Below the pieces are notes generated by a model that was not told the DNA's origin, made no database searches, and was given only the letters and a program-made list of their open reading frames with translations. A stretch of DNA of 64,000 nt from Cercis canadensis (Eukaryota > Streptophyta > Magnoliopsida > Fabales > Fabaceae). The DNA lies in the NCBI GenBank assembly GCA_003255065.1, contig QAOA01003799.1, positions 160,216 to 224,215 of the forward strand. The letters run 5' to 3'. Below are positions 22,805 to 34,600 of this stretch, in pieces; positions within the stretch are counted from its first letter, which is position 1; every line of letters begins with the position of its first letter. The position numbers and the translations under genes are program-made.

Positions 22805-25032
22805 TCACTTCCTACCACGGACCTTCGCAGCCTGTCTGTTCCTCTTCTTGACACCAGACTTCGCAACTTTGAGGCTCCTATTAACAGCACTCAACCTTGC
22901 AAGGGCTGCCTTCTTAAGATCAGGCCTGTAGTAGTTATCTGCCACCTGAAATGCATGGCAACTTAAAATTATTGAAGTTGAACGGAAGAAGCAAATAAAG
23001 GTTGCAAAATATGAGAACTAATAACCGCACAAAAGCTTAAAAGAAAATATCCAAGGATAAAATTTGCAACAAAAAATAAGAGTGGTATTTATTCCACCAT
23101 CTTTGTTCACAACAGTGATGAACATTGCAGCAGATTCATACCACATTGACCAATACATGCTAATACCATAACAACATAAATGTATTAAAGATCAAGAGAG
23201 CACATTCAGGAAAGTACTTCTGAATGATAAATGCTCAGAAGCCAAGCGTAACAAGTAGATTTCATTGAAGAAACCAAATTTGGGCTCTTCTTACGTGTTA
23301 GAGGCTCATCACCGCCAGGGAAAAACAGCCTTTTCGGTAGAAGTTCAAAAAATTTCAACCAAAAAGAGGTTTTTAACAACCTTATATCACAACTAAACAA
23401 TCTAGCCTTTGGAAGTGAAACATCAGGAGAAATAAAAAGTAGCAAGTGATAGAAGCTCAGAAGCCAAGCGTAACAAGTAGATTTCATTGAAGAAACCCAA
23501 TTTGGGCTCTTCTTACATGTTAGAGGCTCATCACCGCCAGGCAAAAACAACCTTTTAGGTAGAAGTTCAAAAAATACAAAAACAACATAAATATATTAAA
23601 GATCAAAAGAGCACATTCAGGAAAGTACTTCTGAATGATAGATGCTCAGAAGCCAAGCGTAACAAGTAGATTTCATTGAAGAAACCAAATTTGGGCTCTT
23701 CTTACATGTTAGAGGCTCATCACCGCCAGGAAAAAAAAGCCTTTTCAGTAGAAGTTCAAAAAATTTCAACAAAAAGATAGGTCGCAAAAAAGAGGTTTTT
23801 AACAACCTTATATCACAACTAAACAATCTAGCATTTGGAAGTGAAACATCAGGAGAAACAAAAAGTGGCAAGTGATAGAAGCTCAGAAGCCAAGCGTAAC
23901 AAGTAGATTTCATTGAAGAAACCCAATTTGGATTCTTCTTACATGTTAGAGGCTCATCACCGCTGGAAGAAAACTTAAGTCCAACTGGTCCCCCATAACA
24001 GTTAATGAAACAAAATAGTTCTATTTTGAAAGTGAAGCACAGAATTAAATTGACACCTAGCCAGCGACTAACAGAGGGATGAAAATACAAAAATAAGTGC
24101 TGTTATTTCTCATACTCAGATAGTTGAATTTATGGAATTCGCAGACCAATAACTTGGAATCCATAATCAGTAAATAAATCTCTCAACGTGAATTTTATAT
24201 TAAATTACCTGGTTTGCCACTGCATTTGCCATCCTACTGAACTCCTTCTTCATGACTGATTTGTGAAGCAAACCAGCAGGCTTGTTCTGTTTCTTTGTCT
24301 TGGTAGTTGCCAGCAACACAGATTGATCCTTACCCGCAGGTTGAATAGTAACAGTTTTCTTGTTTGCCAAACCTACCATACAAACATAAAATAAAGTCAA
24401 TGCACAAATAATTAGAGTGCTAAGAGTATACAAATAGATGGTTCCATGTACAAAGCAACTCTAAGACCAGCTTCTCTTTCCCTTGACTCAAACTATAAAC
24501 ACGTAATGCAAAATTTCAACAATTTACTTCAATAAACTGACACATTATTCTACAGTGAGGTAAATGGCAAAAAAGCTTAACACTAATCTTTTTACTACTC
24601 TAGAATTCTCAGCAATGACAATATGCTGAAAATAGCAATCTACAATACCTTCAACTTTTCAGTTCTTCACGGAATAATTGAAAAATGAAGATTGAACTAC
24701 CCTCGTTATCATAGTATTTCCATTTTCCCAAATTCACATCAGAAATCCATGTAGAACACGATAGATTAGAATTTTCCCACCCCGTTTGAATAAAACGCAT
24801 AAAGTTTCAAATCCAACTTCACCCAGAAGAAGTTTTACTCAATAATCTAACAGACTAGTAACACAAAAGGAAGCAGAAAAATACCAGAGTACTTGAAAGT
24901 GTTGAGGTTGTAGAGATTGTTGCTCTCTTTGCTGAACTGAACGCTGGCAGTGCCGTTACCGAACTCCTTCACCAAAAAAGAGTTGTTCTTCTTCACGATC
25001 TCCCATATGAGCTGCCCTGGTACTGTGGCCAT
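22805..25032 (-). CDS. RPL28: 60S ribosomal protein eL28
   Basis: Coding exons on the minus strand are 25032-24885, 24372-24209 and 22945-22805, giving 150 residues with introns in phase 1 and phase 0. The start [20 protein letters not shown], the middle [18 protein letters not shown] and the basic C-terminus [16 protein letters not shown] are typical of eL28. It is a structural component of the large cytosolic ribosomal subunit. A further intron probably splits the leader: an acceptor CAG lies just before GTAAGGATAGAATGG. The second coding intron (24208-22946) is unusually long at 1,263 bases and carries four snoRNA-like units on the coding strand. The promoter has telo-box and site II motifs. 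The gene is complete. Confidence 0.95.
23230..23317 (-). ncRNA. Candidate C/D-box snoRNA, copy 1
   Basis: Read on the host-gene strand, box C GTGATGA is at 23312-23306 and box D CTGA at 23238-23235, 78 bases from first to last box base. A degenerate C'-like ATGAAA lies internally. It sits inside the long eL28 intron and is transcribed in the sense direction, the usual setting for intronic snoRNAs. Flanks allow only a short terminal stem (GC/GC). No convincing rRNA target was found by eye. Confidence 0.65.
23452..23539 (-). ncRNA. Candidate C/D-box snoRNA, copy 2
   Basis: Box C GTGATGA is at 23534-23528 and box D CTGA at 23460-23457, again exactly 78 bases overall. The internal sequence is nearly identical to copy 1, with one change in the central CAAATTTGG (CCAATTTGG here). 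Flanking GGC and GCU can form a three-pair terminal stem. Confidence 0.65.
23641..23728 (-). ncRNA. Candidate C/D-box snoRNA, copy 3
   Basis: Box C GTGATGA is at 23723-23717 and box D CTGA at 23649-23646, 78 bases overall. The core matches copy 1 almost perfectly and its flanks are of the copy 1 type, showing that it arose with the larger duplication. Confidence 0.65.
23878..23965 (-). ncRNA. Candidate C/D-box snoRNA, copy 4
   Basis: Box C GTGATGA is at 23960-23954 and box D CTGA at 23886-23883, 78 bases overall. It has copy 2-type flanks. The region between box C and the centre has two extra changes (GGATTCTTC on the plus strand in place of GGGCTCTTC). The left guide may therefore have diverged, while the stretch next to box D is unchanged in all four copies. 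AGC and GCU flanks can form a three-pair stem. Confidence 0.6.
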
Positions 25033-25131
25033 TCTATCCTTACCTGCACAACACCTGAACAGATCCAATTATCTCAATATTCATTCAAGAAAAACCCGAA
25101 CACATTCGATTATCTCAACATTGATTCAACA

Positions 25132-25279
25132 AAACCCTAAAACAGGTTCGATCAGATAGAAGCACGCACCGGGAAGAGTACCTGTCAGAATTCACTTCTT
25201 GAGCTGTGACGGAAGAGACGGGAGAGCGAAAGAGGGATAGAATTTAGTGATCTTTTATACTAAAATGCCGAAACCCTAG
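25132..25279 (-). promoter_or_regulatory. Telo-box motifs at the eL28 leader
   Basis: AAACCCTAA at 25132-25140 and AAACCCTAG at 25271-25279 match the telo-box, which is frequent near the start of plant ribosomal-protein genes. They lie within and just before the probable leader. Confidence 0.65.
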
Positions 25280-25311
25280 CTCAACAAGGGAGGTGTGTAT
25301 CCAATAATAGT

Positions 25312-25387
25312 GGCCCAAAATATGGCTCTGATCTTTACTGGGTTAGATTGGGTTGGCCCATTAAGCTATTTTTTAATTAATGGCCCA
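25312..25387 (-). promoter_or_regulatory. Three site II elements in the eL28 promoter
   Basis: GGCCCA at 25312-25317, 25355-25360 and 25382-25387 reads TGGGCC on the gene strand. Clustered site II elements next to telo-boxes form the classic promoter design of plant ribosomal-protein genes. TCP-type factors are the known binders; occupancy here is inferred. Confidence 0.65.
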
Positions 25388-26275
25388 TTAAGTACAACAA
25401 GAATACAATGCAAATCCTTCCTTAGATAAAAATTAATTATTAATCAAAATTTTAAAAAATTTGTGTGATATATATTTTCCCTTCTTTCATTTTATGTTAT
25501 ACTATGTTAAAATGTGCTAAGTATTAGAAATTTAGTAGCAGTATAACTGCCTTGAAATGCCAAATTGAGTTTTCAAAGTAGAAGTTTTCAAAGTAGAAGT
25601 TATTCTTACAATTTTTCTGCTTGAAACATTGAATTTAACGTTTTAAGGTAATGTGGACGTTTATACAAACATGCTAAATATTAGTTATAAGTTTTCAGTC
25701 TTGGATATTTACGTTTGAGTTTGAGTTTGAGTTTCAGGAAAAAAACATTATGTGCTTATTTAACATTTTAGACTGGGCTAGAATGTAGCTCACATTGTTC
25801 AACATTACATTCAGAATATGAAGAATAGAACTTGAAAAGTGAGTGCTTCCATTAGGACTTAGGAAAGTTAATTTCATAGAGGTGGCTGGCTTGGAATAAA
25901 TCATCATGAACAAACATCCGAGTACAATATGAATTAGTTATTGAACTTGCGAAACAACCTGAATTCATAACCTTTTTGAGAACCTAATATCAGGTTACCA
26001 ATACCTAATACTAGATCATCTTTACACCTCAGCTAATGTTACATTATTTACAGAGCCAAGAGAAGCCTCAGATGATTGAACTCCTACCAATTCTACATGA
26101 AAATGTCTTGAAAAATTGTACAAAGATGTGCACCTTCATGGTAAATGGTGCTGCAAACTGTGCATTTTTAGATAACTAAATATTGTAGTCTGCAGAACTA
26201 AATCAAAATCTCTCAATTACCGAAGAACCGATCCTTAGTAGAATTCATTAACTGCAACAACTTGTTCCCATTAAC
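25388..26275. other. Intergenic DNA between eL28 and the PWWP gene
   Basis: AT-rich. The right part (from about 26000) is probably the PWWP-gene 3' UTR. I see no gene, RNA or notable repeat apart from a short GTTTGAGTTTGAGTTTGAGT run near 25713. Confidence 0.6.
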
Positions 26276-29200
26276 TCAAGGGTTGGTTGTTGGTAATGCA
26301 CGGTGTGCTGGTCGTGCCAGACCATTCACTGCTTCATTTATCCTACTGAATACTACTTTCAGGGGAATGCAAGCTATAACAGGACCCTTAGGCTTATCTA
26401 CCACTGGTTTTCTCTCCTCTTCTGATTGCCTGTGACCAGTCAACGATGACAATTTCCGGATCTTTTTATTCAACAGCCCAGATTTCTTCGTTTTGGAAGA
26501 TTTATTAGGTGAAAAACGAGATTGCAACCCCGAATTCTTGGAAGGTGTTCTTCCCGTTACCGAGTTTGGCTTAACAGCACAATAAAAGTCACCAGCTTCC
26601 AAGTCACATCCAGTGTTACTCAACATTTCATCACAATAACCATCATTTAAGACCTCAACGGTAAGAGGGTGTCCAACAATGGCTTTGCCATTCAGTTTAC
26701 TCATAAGAGAAACCAAAGGGACATGCTGTGGACGATAGCTGGCTTTGACTTCAAGCTTAACATCATATAATGAAGCATCAGAATAATAATTTCTTCCAGG
26801 AAAATCTACCATCTGATATCTGGAGTTAACTGTAAAGCGTGACTGACGATAAGGAAGCAATCTCTGAGGTGTGAGAGAGCCATCAGGTAATAATTTCACC
26901 TCATTTGTTGCTCCCCTCATATGCTTGCTCAAGTCCCTAAATCCATCTACTGGTACTTCAGCAACTGCTTTGCACTTTGCCTGAGAATTGCAATTGTAGG
27001 AATCAGCTGGAGCACCCATGATATTCCAATCAACTTTCTGACCAGCACCCAGAGAAAATCCATCCGTGTTCTCTATACCTGCCAAATAAGCACTGGGTTC
27101 ATCATCCATGTCTGCATATTTTCTTGAGACTTGTTTTCTATTTTTACTTAGATGTCTTGAATTCCTCTTTCCTTTTAACTGCCACTTTGAAGTACCTTTC
27201 TCTGCTCTATGGCCAATATTATTATGAACTGCAGCTGAACTGGTGGGACCAGATTCATTCTGGCCCTCAATTCTCAATGGCACAGCTTCAGATTGACTAC
27301 CATGACAAGATTGTTGACCCAATGCACCAACTTGAGGCTTTCCAGACGAACAAGATACAATTATGGGCGAGAAACCTGACAGAAGAAACTACATATCAGT
27401 ACAAGGAAATTGTCCACCCCAGGCCTAGTCAAACCACAGAGCATATAAGGATTAAGAAGGCACACAAGTATGTATAGCTGAAAAGCAAAAGCACAGTATA
27501 AATAATAACTGAACTAAATTCTGCCGCTTCAAAATTGGGAATAGAGTCCGTATTGTTGGTACCCAAACCTCAGGAAAAGCAGGCACTGACATACTCAATC
27601 AGTTTCTACCTAATCCACATGTATGGATCAACAAGGCCACTTCAAACAATCAGGATTTGCACTATAACATCAGGACGCAATAAGGCAATAATAATATGAT
27701 TACAAGATATAACATAAACTTAGGCACCACCCCCCAAAAGACAAAACAAAAAAAAACACAACCAAAAAAAAAATAAGGGGTGACAATGAGATGCACTATT
27801 CAGATGACAATTTTATGCAATGGACATACAGTAGAAACTCCAGAATAAAAAATATTAGTTGTTAAGCATACCTGGAGTATGTTTGTCCTCTCCTAGAATG
27901 CCAACAAATGGCACATCAAATAATTTATCAGAAGATTCATTTCCAACTAGCCCTGATACACCAGCAGTCTCATTCTCCTTGACCCTGTGACTGGTTTGGG
28001 AAGCATCACAACCATGTTCGTGACCATTTGTCTCAATCCCATTCTCACATGCAACTCCAGTACTATCTGCATTTTGAACTGCCACTGGAAAACTTTTCTT
28101 TGACTCATTGGATTCCAATGCTGAAATCCTGGCATCAGAGAGCCCACAAAGGGGAGAACTGCTTGAACTAGGAAGCTGATCACAAATGACTGGAACCGAC
28201 ACCATGGCTGTACTCTCCAAAACCTTTGTCAATGGCCTGCGTCGATTTTTCCTTTTCAAGAATTCATGAACATTTGCCACCTGCGTTCTCTTTCTTTTCA
28301 GTGTTGAAGAATAGCCCTTACCACCATTTACAGAAGTTCCATTTGCCAGACCATTCCCTGTGTTTGAATTGCTGAGTGAAGCACTATCTTGCTGAACTAT
28401 CTCAGTTACACCTGCACCCTGGACCTTTCTCTTTGATACTACACCAACACCCAGGTCCTCAAGTCCTCTCATGCGTTTGACTCCTTCCGTTCCATCATCT
28501 TCCGAATCATTAGGGGTTCTTCTTCTCCTTCCCTGCACAGATTGCATCTTGGAAGAACCATTGTGATTTGGCTCTTCAAACGATATACCAGATTGAGATA
28601 ATTCTGGAGCTGAATCAGAAGTGTCTTCAGAATCACTCAAATCATCGGTCACATCCTCATTATCATCAACAGAATGAGACATGACCGGTGATTCTCCCGC
28701 TGAACCGCCATGTTCACTACCAGATTTATCTGTTCTAGAGCAGAAGTTTAGTGGTTCCTTGCCAAGGCGAGCACTTTCTAGCTCAAGAGCATGCAGAATA
28801 GCATCTTCCCTGCGAGCATACTTCACTGCTTTCTTGTTTGAATTTGCAGCAGATGCCTTTGCTTTTTCAATGCATTCATCATACTCTCCACATCGAAATG
28901 CTTTTACCCGCTTTGATTTCTCAAGATTATACCAATCCCTAAATTACAAAGGAATTTTGCCAAAATCAGACCACTTGCAAAAATCACTAAAGCTCCACAA
29001 CTCAATAACAAACTTGATATCATAAAAGTTGAAGCCTCAAAGAATAAAGTTACATAAGTCCAGAGAGATGTATATCCTTCCCAAGTCTGATTGATGAAAA
29101 ATAAAGCTTGTAGTGTGGAAAGCAAGCAGGCAAATGTTTCTGCCCTTGGACCGACAAAGATACTTGATCAAGTTTCTCATAATGGAAACGTAATAATATA

Positions 29201-31640
29201 AAAACAAAGCTATATATGCATGACTGTGAGCCACCATTTTTAACAACCTATACAAGAATTCGTCTCCAAGTCAAGGGATCATAAACAGAAAGGAACTAAC
29301 TTTTTTCTTTTTGATTTTTGACACCCAATAATTGGCATCTACTTAGGAATTAGAAGAAAAACTTCACAAATTTCAACAAGGATCACACACAAGTTCTGCT
29401 GCAAAGTGTAGGACACAACAACATTTGTATGAAGGCTGGTGACCTACAGGTCGTACAAAAAAATCACCATATCTCCACATTAATCACTCATACCAAAGGA
29501 TTAATAACCAGTTACAATTACTTAATTTAGCAACATAAAAACTATGTTGGCTAGTTCCATTAACTATGATGCGACACTAAAATATAATGTCCAAACATAT
29601 TTGCAGGCTGCAGCTAGGTTTAGCAACTGCTCTTGAACCTAATATTAGATACTACCATCATAAACAAGCAAAAGGCAGCAAGCCACTCAATATTTCTACA
29701 AACCACCTAGCTGAAAATCAAACTATCGTCTAGGCTTTCCAGGTAGAGGTATCAGTTTTGCAAGTGACCATGCCTATCTGCATACAATATTGAAAGATGA
29801 AAAGAAAGAACACTTACTGTTTACGGATGCACCTACCTCATCAAAACTAGACCCTAGTGATGCAAACCATAAGAAAGAACCAACTTTATATATATGCCAA
29901 TATCAGAAGTTGTGCATTAAGTAGCATCCAAGGTTCGCAAGCCATATAAGCCCCTTTTGGTATATATAAATAAACCAAAAGGAGGGGAAAGAAAAACAAA
30001 ATTGGACACTTTTCTGATATTCACCAACAACTCACTTTAGCAGCTTAAGTAATACAAGTGCTTAAATACACATTTGAGCAACAAAGGTTATGGCCGTCAT
30101 TTATCAATTCTCAGTGCTTGAAACTCAAATTAGCAAACAGAGGTTTGCAAGTGCACAACTTCAAAATGCACATCCACCAAGCATATTATAACTAACTACA
30201 AAAAGAAATTACAGGACAGAAAAACAAATTTATTTCTTCTAACTAAACCAATAACACCAGATAAAGAGGTAACATAAGCAATTTAATAAAAGTTGAAAAG
30301 TGAAAACCATGCATACAAGAACTTCATAAGCATCCCCCCCTTAATAGAAAAATTATAGAGAGAGAAAGAGAGGTGCTCCATGATCAGACAGCTTCAAATT
30401 TTATTAACTACAGAGAAATAAGCAAGTAAAAAAAAAAACACCACAGGATAAGGCATTCTCACACAAAATAATAAGAAAAGAAAGGAGAGAAAAAAAAACT
30501 TCAGAAAACACCAAAGATCATTCATAGATTACATCTCTCCAGTCTTTCTAAATGTCCATTAAGGACAACCCTTAATAGACCAAATGCTGAACATGATAAA
30601 GATGATGAAAAAACAATTGCATCCAACAATAGCTTTGAAGATATAAACCAAAAACACCAAATTCTCTATATCCTATACCACGTACAGCATGCCTACACAT
30701 ATTGCCAAATTTCACACATCCTATTACACCCCTAACAAACACACCAAAGAAGTTTTACATGGGCAAGCAGATATATTTGCCCTCCTAGAAATAGATCATC
30801 TTAGCGGTAGCAGCATCTATATGGGACTCAGTCGGTCCTTCACATGTAAAGAATGGTATACCAAAGAACACTAGTGTCTGTGTTAAAAACAAGTCTCCTT
30901 ATGAACAATTCTTCTATTTCCCAAAGAAAAAACACATACACAATCTAGTAATATCTGAAAATTAATCAAACTAATTGATCCATCAGGGAAAAAAATTGAG
31001 AAATGGTATTTAGAAGCATTTCACGGTAACAGGAATGCCTATAATTTCTGAGAATGAATAAGGCCCATAGAAATTATAAGATTATAATCATCGAAAAACA
31101 AAATAAATATTCAAAGAAACAAAAGGCACCGCCAAAAAGGAAAGAAAAATAATATCTTTTTGGTTAGGATGTAGCTATAGCCAACACAAGGTACTAGCTA
31201 TTGAAACCTAGTGACATGAACACTATTTCTAACAAATCACAATCACGCCTGAAAACACTCAGCTAGCTCCATCAACAACAGCAATACTAAGAGTTGAAAT
31301 TTAGAACTTGAAAAATGATGAGGAAAAAACAGAAGCTGAAAATGGGATTCATAAGTAAATTCCAGAAATAAAGAAGAAACAGAATAGACTTGACGAAAAA
31401 AAGCTAATTAAGTAGAGAACGTAGGTATAGAACAAGAACAAGCACTCACACGCTTGCGTCCTCACGACCTAACAGCTTAACTGGGGTACCCGATCTCGGC
31501 GAAACCAAGCAACTCTCAGACAATTCATCGAGACCCATTATCCGGCCAGGCCACCACGACCCATTTCGGCGGCGTACCCAGACCAAGCCACCGACCGACG
31601 CATCGATTCCGTTAGTGTTGGACTCTCCCGAGCTGCCCAT
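26276..31640 (-). CDS. PWWP-domain chromatin-associated protein
   Basis: Minus-strand exons 31640-31450, 28938-27872 and 27375-26276 join in frame (phases 2 and 1) to 785 residues. The PWWP domain begins at about residue 17: GGLVWVRRRNGSWWPGRIMG carries the SWWP core at 28-31. It continues across the first intron into DWYNLEKSKRVKAFRCGEYD and ends near residue 95. The rest is long, hydrophilic and probably disordered, with basic nuclear-localisation-like clusters (LKRKNRRRPLTKV) and acidic/serine stretches. Family knowledge: PWWP domains read methylated histone tails and DNA. The closest relative I recall is the uncharacterised Arabidopsis protein At1g51745. The ATG at 31640 starts MGSSGESNTN and is the first in frame next to the domain. 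The first intron is 2.5 kb. Exact chromatin role is unknown. Confidence 0.88.
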
Positions 31641-34600
31641 TTCACCGAATAAAAACAAAATCCAAAAACTTGTAACCTCAAAAGTCAATCTCAACCCGCC
31701 ATTGTTGAGCTTTCGAAGTCCATAAAATGGTTCAAAGCTTCCCTCTTGTGGCAAAAAAGCTCACACCCGTCAAGCCTAAAATCAAAATAAATCAAAAAAA
31801 GTAACAATTAACAATTTTGCATGCAAAAAAGAGCGGAAAAACCCCAGAAAAATTTTAAAAATATCACTCAAAAAGTAAATTTTAAAAATAAAAACTTGGC
31901 AGACGCACCAAGATAGAGCTGTATGGAGCAAAAAGGGAGAGAGACAGCTGGGTGTAAAGGGTTTATCGCGGGTAGAGATCTAGCAAAGAAATGGCATATG
32001 AACAAGCATAGGGAAATCGGCGCTGAGAGAAGGGATCTAATACTTGAATTATTTTTTAGTGTTTCTGAAGATTTTTTGACATTTTCTGGATACAGTTCGA
32101 TTGTTTGTGTGATTTTGTGATCTTGCTAGTTGGACTTTCGTCTAAGATTTTTCATCAGACGCTCATCCGTGGCACACATAGCGTACGGACACCCAAGTGA
32201 GTGAGGTAGAGAGAGCGGTTCCTCAAGAAAGAAAGAGAAAGAGCTTCTGTTTGGATCAAACGTACACCTTTTGGTATCTTTATGCCAAGAGAGAGAAGGT
32301 GTATGTTTGCGTTTGGGAGAGAGAGAAACAAAATAAGGGAGATAGAAAATGAGCAAGGACGAGGATTGCATACGGTTCTACTTATACGGTTGGCTAGGTT
32401 ACATCCATGTCGACATTACAATTTTTTTCTTTTCAAAATTATACATTTTGGTGGAAATAAGATTTAGAAGAAAAATACCCACCTAAAAATTGAAAATTTT
32501 GAAGGAAAATAAAAATAGTTTAATATATTAAGATTATAAACACAAATAAGTGTAAACATCAGGTATAAAATATCTATAAAACTTCTTATTAAAGATGATG
32601 GTTTCTTCTTCTTCTTCTTCTTTTATGTTTCTAATGGTGATTTACTTAATCTTTTTGGGAACAATGATTTACGTAAAGCTTCTACTTGGATCTTTTTGAG
32701 TATTCAAGGTTTTTAGTCATTATATATAGTTTAGTGAAAAAAATTTGAGTATTCAAGGTTTTTAATCACCAGCAAAAAAAAAAATTGAGTAGTTTGTAAG
32801 ATGTTAGACGTTTATATAACAAAAAATATATTTTTAAGGTTATTGAAAAGTGATAAATACAAGACTATATATTTTGATTTAATTTTACCTTTCACTAAAA
32901 ATGTTAGATATATGTTCTTTATAAATATAACAAACAAAATTCAAATATTTTGCATTAAGAGAAATATATTCCTCAAGGTCAATTTTTGTAACATGTATCT
33001 TGATGGGTAATGGGTGATTTCATTTTGGTCAACTAATTACATTTTATACCAAAAAAAAAACTCTAATAGTATTGTGTGGTGTATCACATGTATTTTTGAA
33101 GAACAAATCAAACAGTGGAATAGATAAATTTGGCAAATCAAATTTAACAATTTTAATTCAAATTCTTACTCTTCTACTTGCATAAGGTTATGTAAAAAAT
33201 AGATTTTTAATTGGAACATTTTTAGATATGTAAAGTTATAATTTTTTTTGAAGCACTCACAGTTATAGTTTTGTGTGAAAAAACACTTTAAGATTCTTAA
33301 TTATTTTATCAATAAAAAGCTTTGAACACAAGTTTCTCAAAAAAAATATTGTGACTAATTAATTTACAATCCAATTGATAAATATAAAGTGTTTTTAGAT
33401 ATATACAGTGATAGAAATATGTTACAGTATGTCTTTGGCTATATGCTTGAAAAATTAAAGGTCTTTATCTTTACTGCCATATTTTATTTCTAAAAAAAAT
33501 TTAAAGGTGCCTTCAAGATNTTACAAATATGTTTGTAATTATATTTATTTATTTATTATGCATTCTCAAGTGTCCAAAAGGAAAAGTCCTTAGAAAAAGT
33601 AGGACAATCTTATATCCAGAGTAGGAAAAATAAATGCTTTTAGAAAAACTCTGTTTACATTAAACGCATTCAATAATTAACAAAATTTACTCATTGTCTA
33701 AACCTATTTCCCAGTGTTCTAATTTAATAGTTTAAAGTATGTCTATCCAACATAGCCTAAAATATATAGTGTTGCTCAATAAATTATTCATAAGATGCAG
33801 ACAGTAGTTTATTTAAAAATGATTACAAGCAATTATTACAAAGTCATTAATGTGATATCATAGTAAAAATTTTAAATAATTGATACTTTACAGAAAATCA
33901 AAATTAATTAATTTTATGTGCCATCATGTTAAAAAACAATTTACAACACCTAAAATTTTATAACATAGCCCATCATAAACTTCAATCAATTATGTCATAT
34001 AATGGAAAAAAAAAAATTAATCAATGACATGTTAAAGCAATCACCAAATGTAAACAAAGAAAAAAAGGCAATCACCAAAAAAAAAAAAAGGATATTTTCA
34101 TTATAATAGATCAAATGTAAAAATTTTAAAAATAAAAATAAAAAATAAAGTATCTGCTTTGGCGGAACTGCATGAAACTCCTGAGAAAGTGTATTGATTT
34201 GCAGCAGACAAGTATATATTAAATATCTACACTTGTTCCACATGCATCAAGGACCCCACCACTACACAAATACATACAGTTACAAAAGGTTATCATTCAT
34301 ATTTTTGCTCCTCCTTCTGACGCATTTCGTGTATTTTAGAACAGAGCACGCATCCTAAGGCTTTGTTTGGTATGAAGTGGGGAAAAGAATTTATATGCAC
34401 TAGAAGATAAGAAGAAGAAGTATTAGGGTGTCTTTAATTATGTTTTTGTTTTTAAAAATTATGTTTAAAAATTATTTTGGAAAACAAAAATATAAAAAAA
34501 TTTGTTTGATAAGCTGTTTTGAAAATAATTTTTAAATAACAAATAACAAAAAAATTTATAATTATTTTTGTGCCATTAATAAAAATAATTTGTTCTCCGT

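Larger units (their letters stand above)
23171..23970 (-). repeat. Two-unit higher-order tandem repeat in the eL28 intron
   Basis: A unit of about 411 bases (23171-23581) is repeated at 23582 to about 23970. Each unit contains two copies of a conserved core of about 88 bases separated by diverged spacers. Core starts are spaced 222, 189 and 237 bases apart. Cores 1 and 3 share the same flank (TTCTGAATGATAAATG or TGATAGATG), and cores 2 and 4 share another (CAAGTGATAGAAG). This implies an ancient core duplication followed by duplication of the pair. Confidence 0.9.

Noticed and set aside
23230-23965. Regularly spaced repeats reminiscent of a CRISPR array
   Set aside because: Plant nuclear intron, only four units, spacing of 189-237 bases, no cas genes, and the units carry C/D boxes.
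23230-23965. rRNA target assignment for the snoRNA-like units
   Set aside because: Matches of 7-9 bases were found by eye, but they are too short or too far from box D to support a target.
23206-24090. Open minus-strand frames of 114 and 157 residues with repeated GGDEPLT...CYAWLLS motifs
   Set aside because: They are translations of the snoRNA-like repeat units in the eL28 intron. The frame is open because the units lack stops, and spacing and conservation follow box C and box D, not codons.
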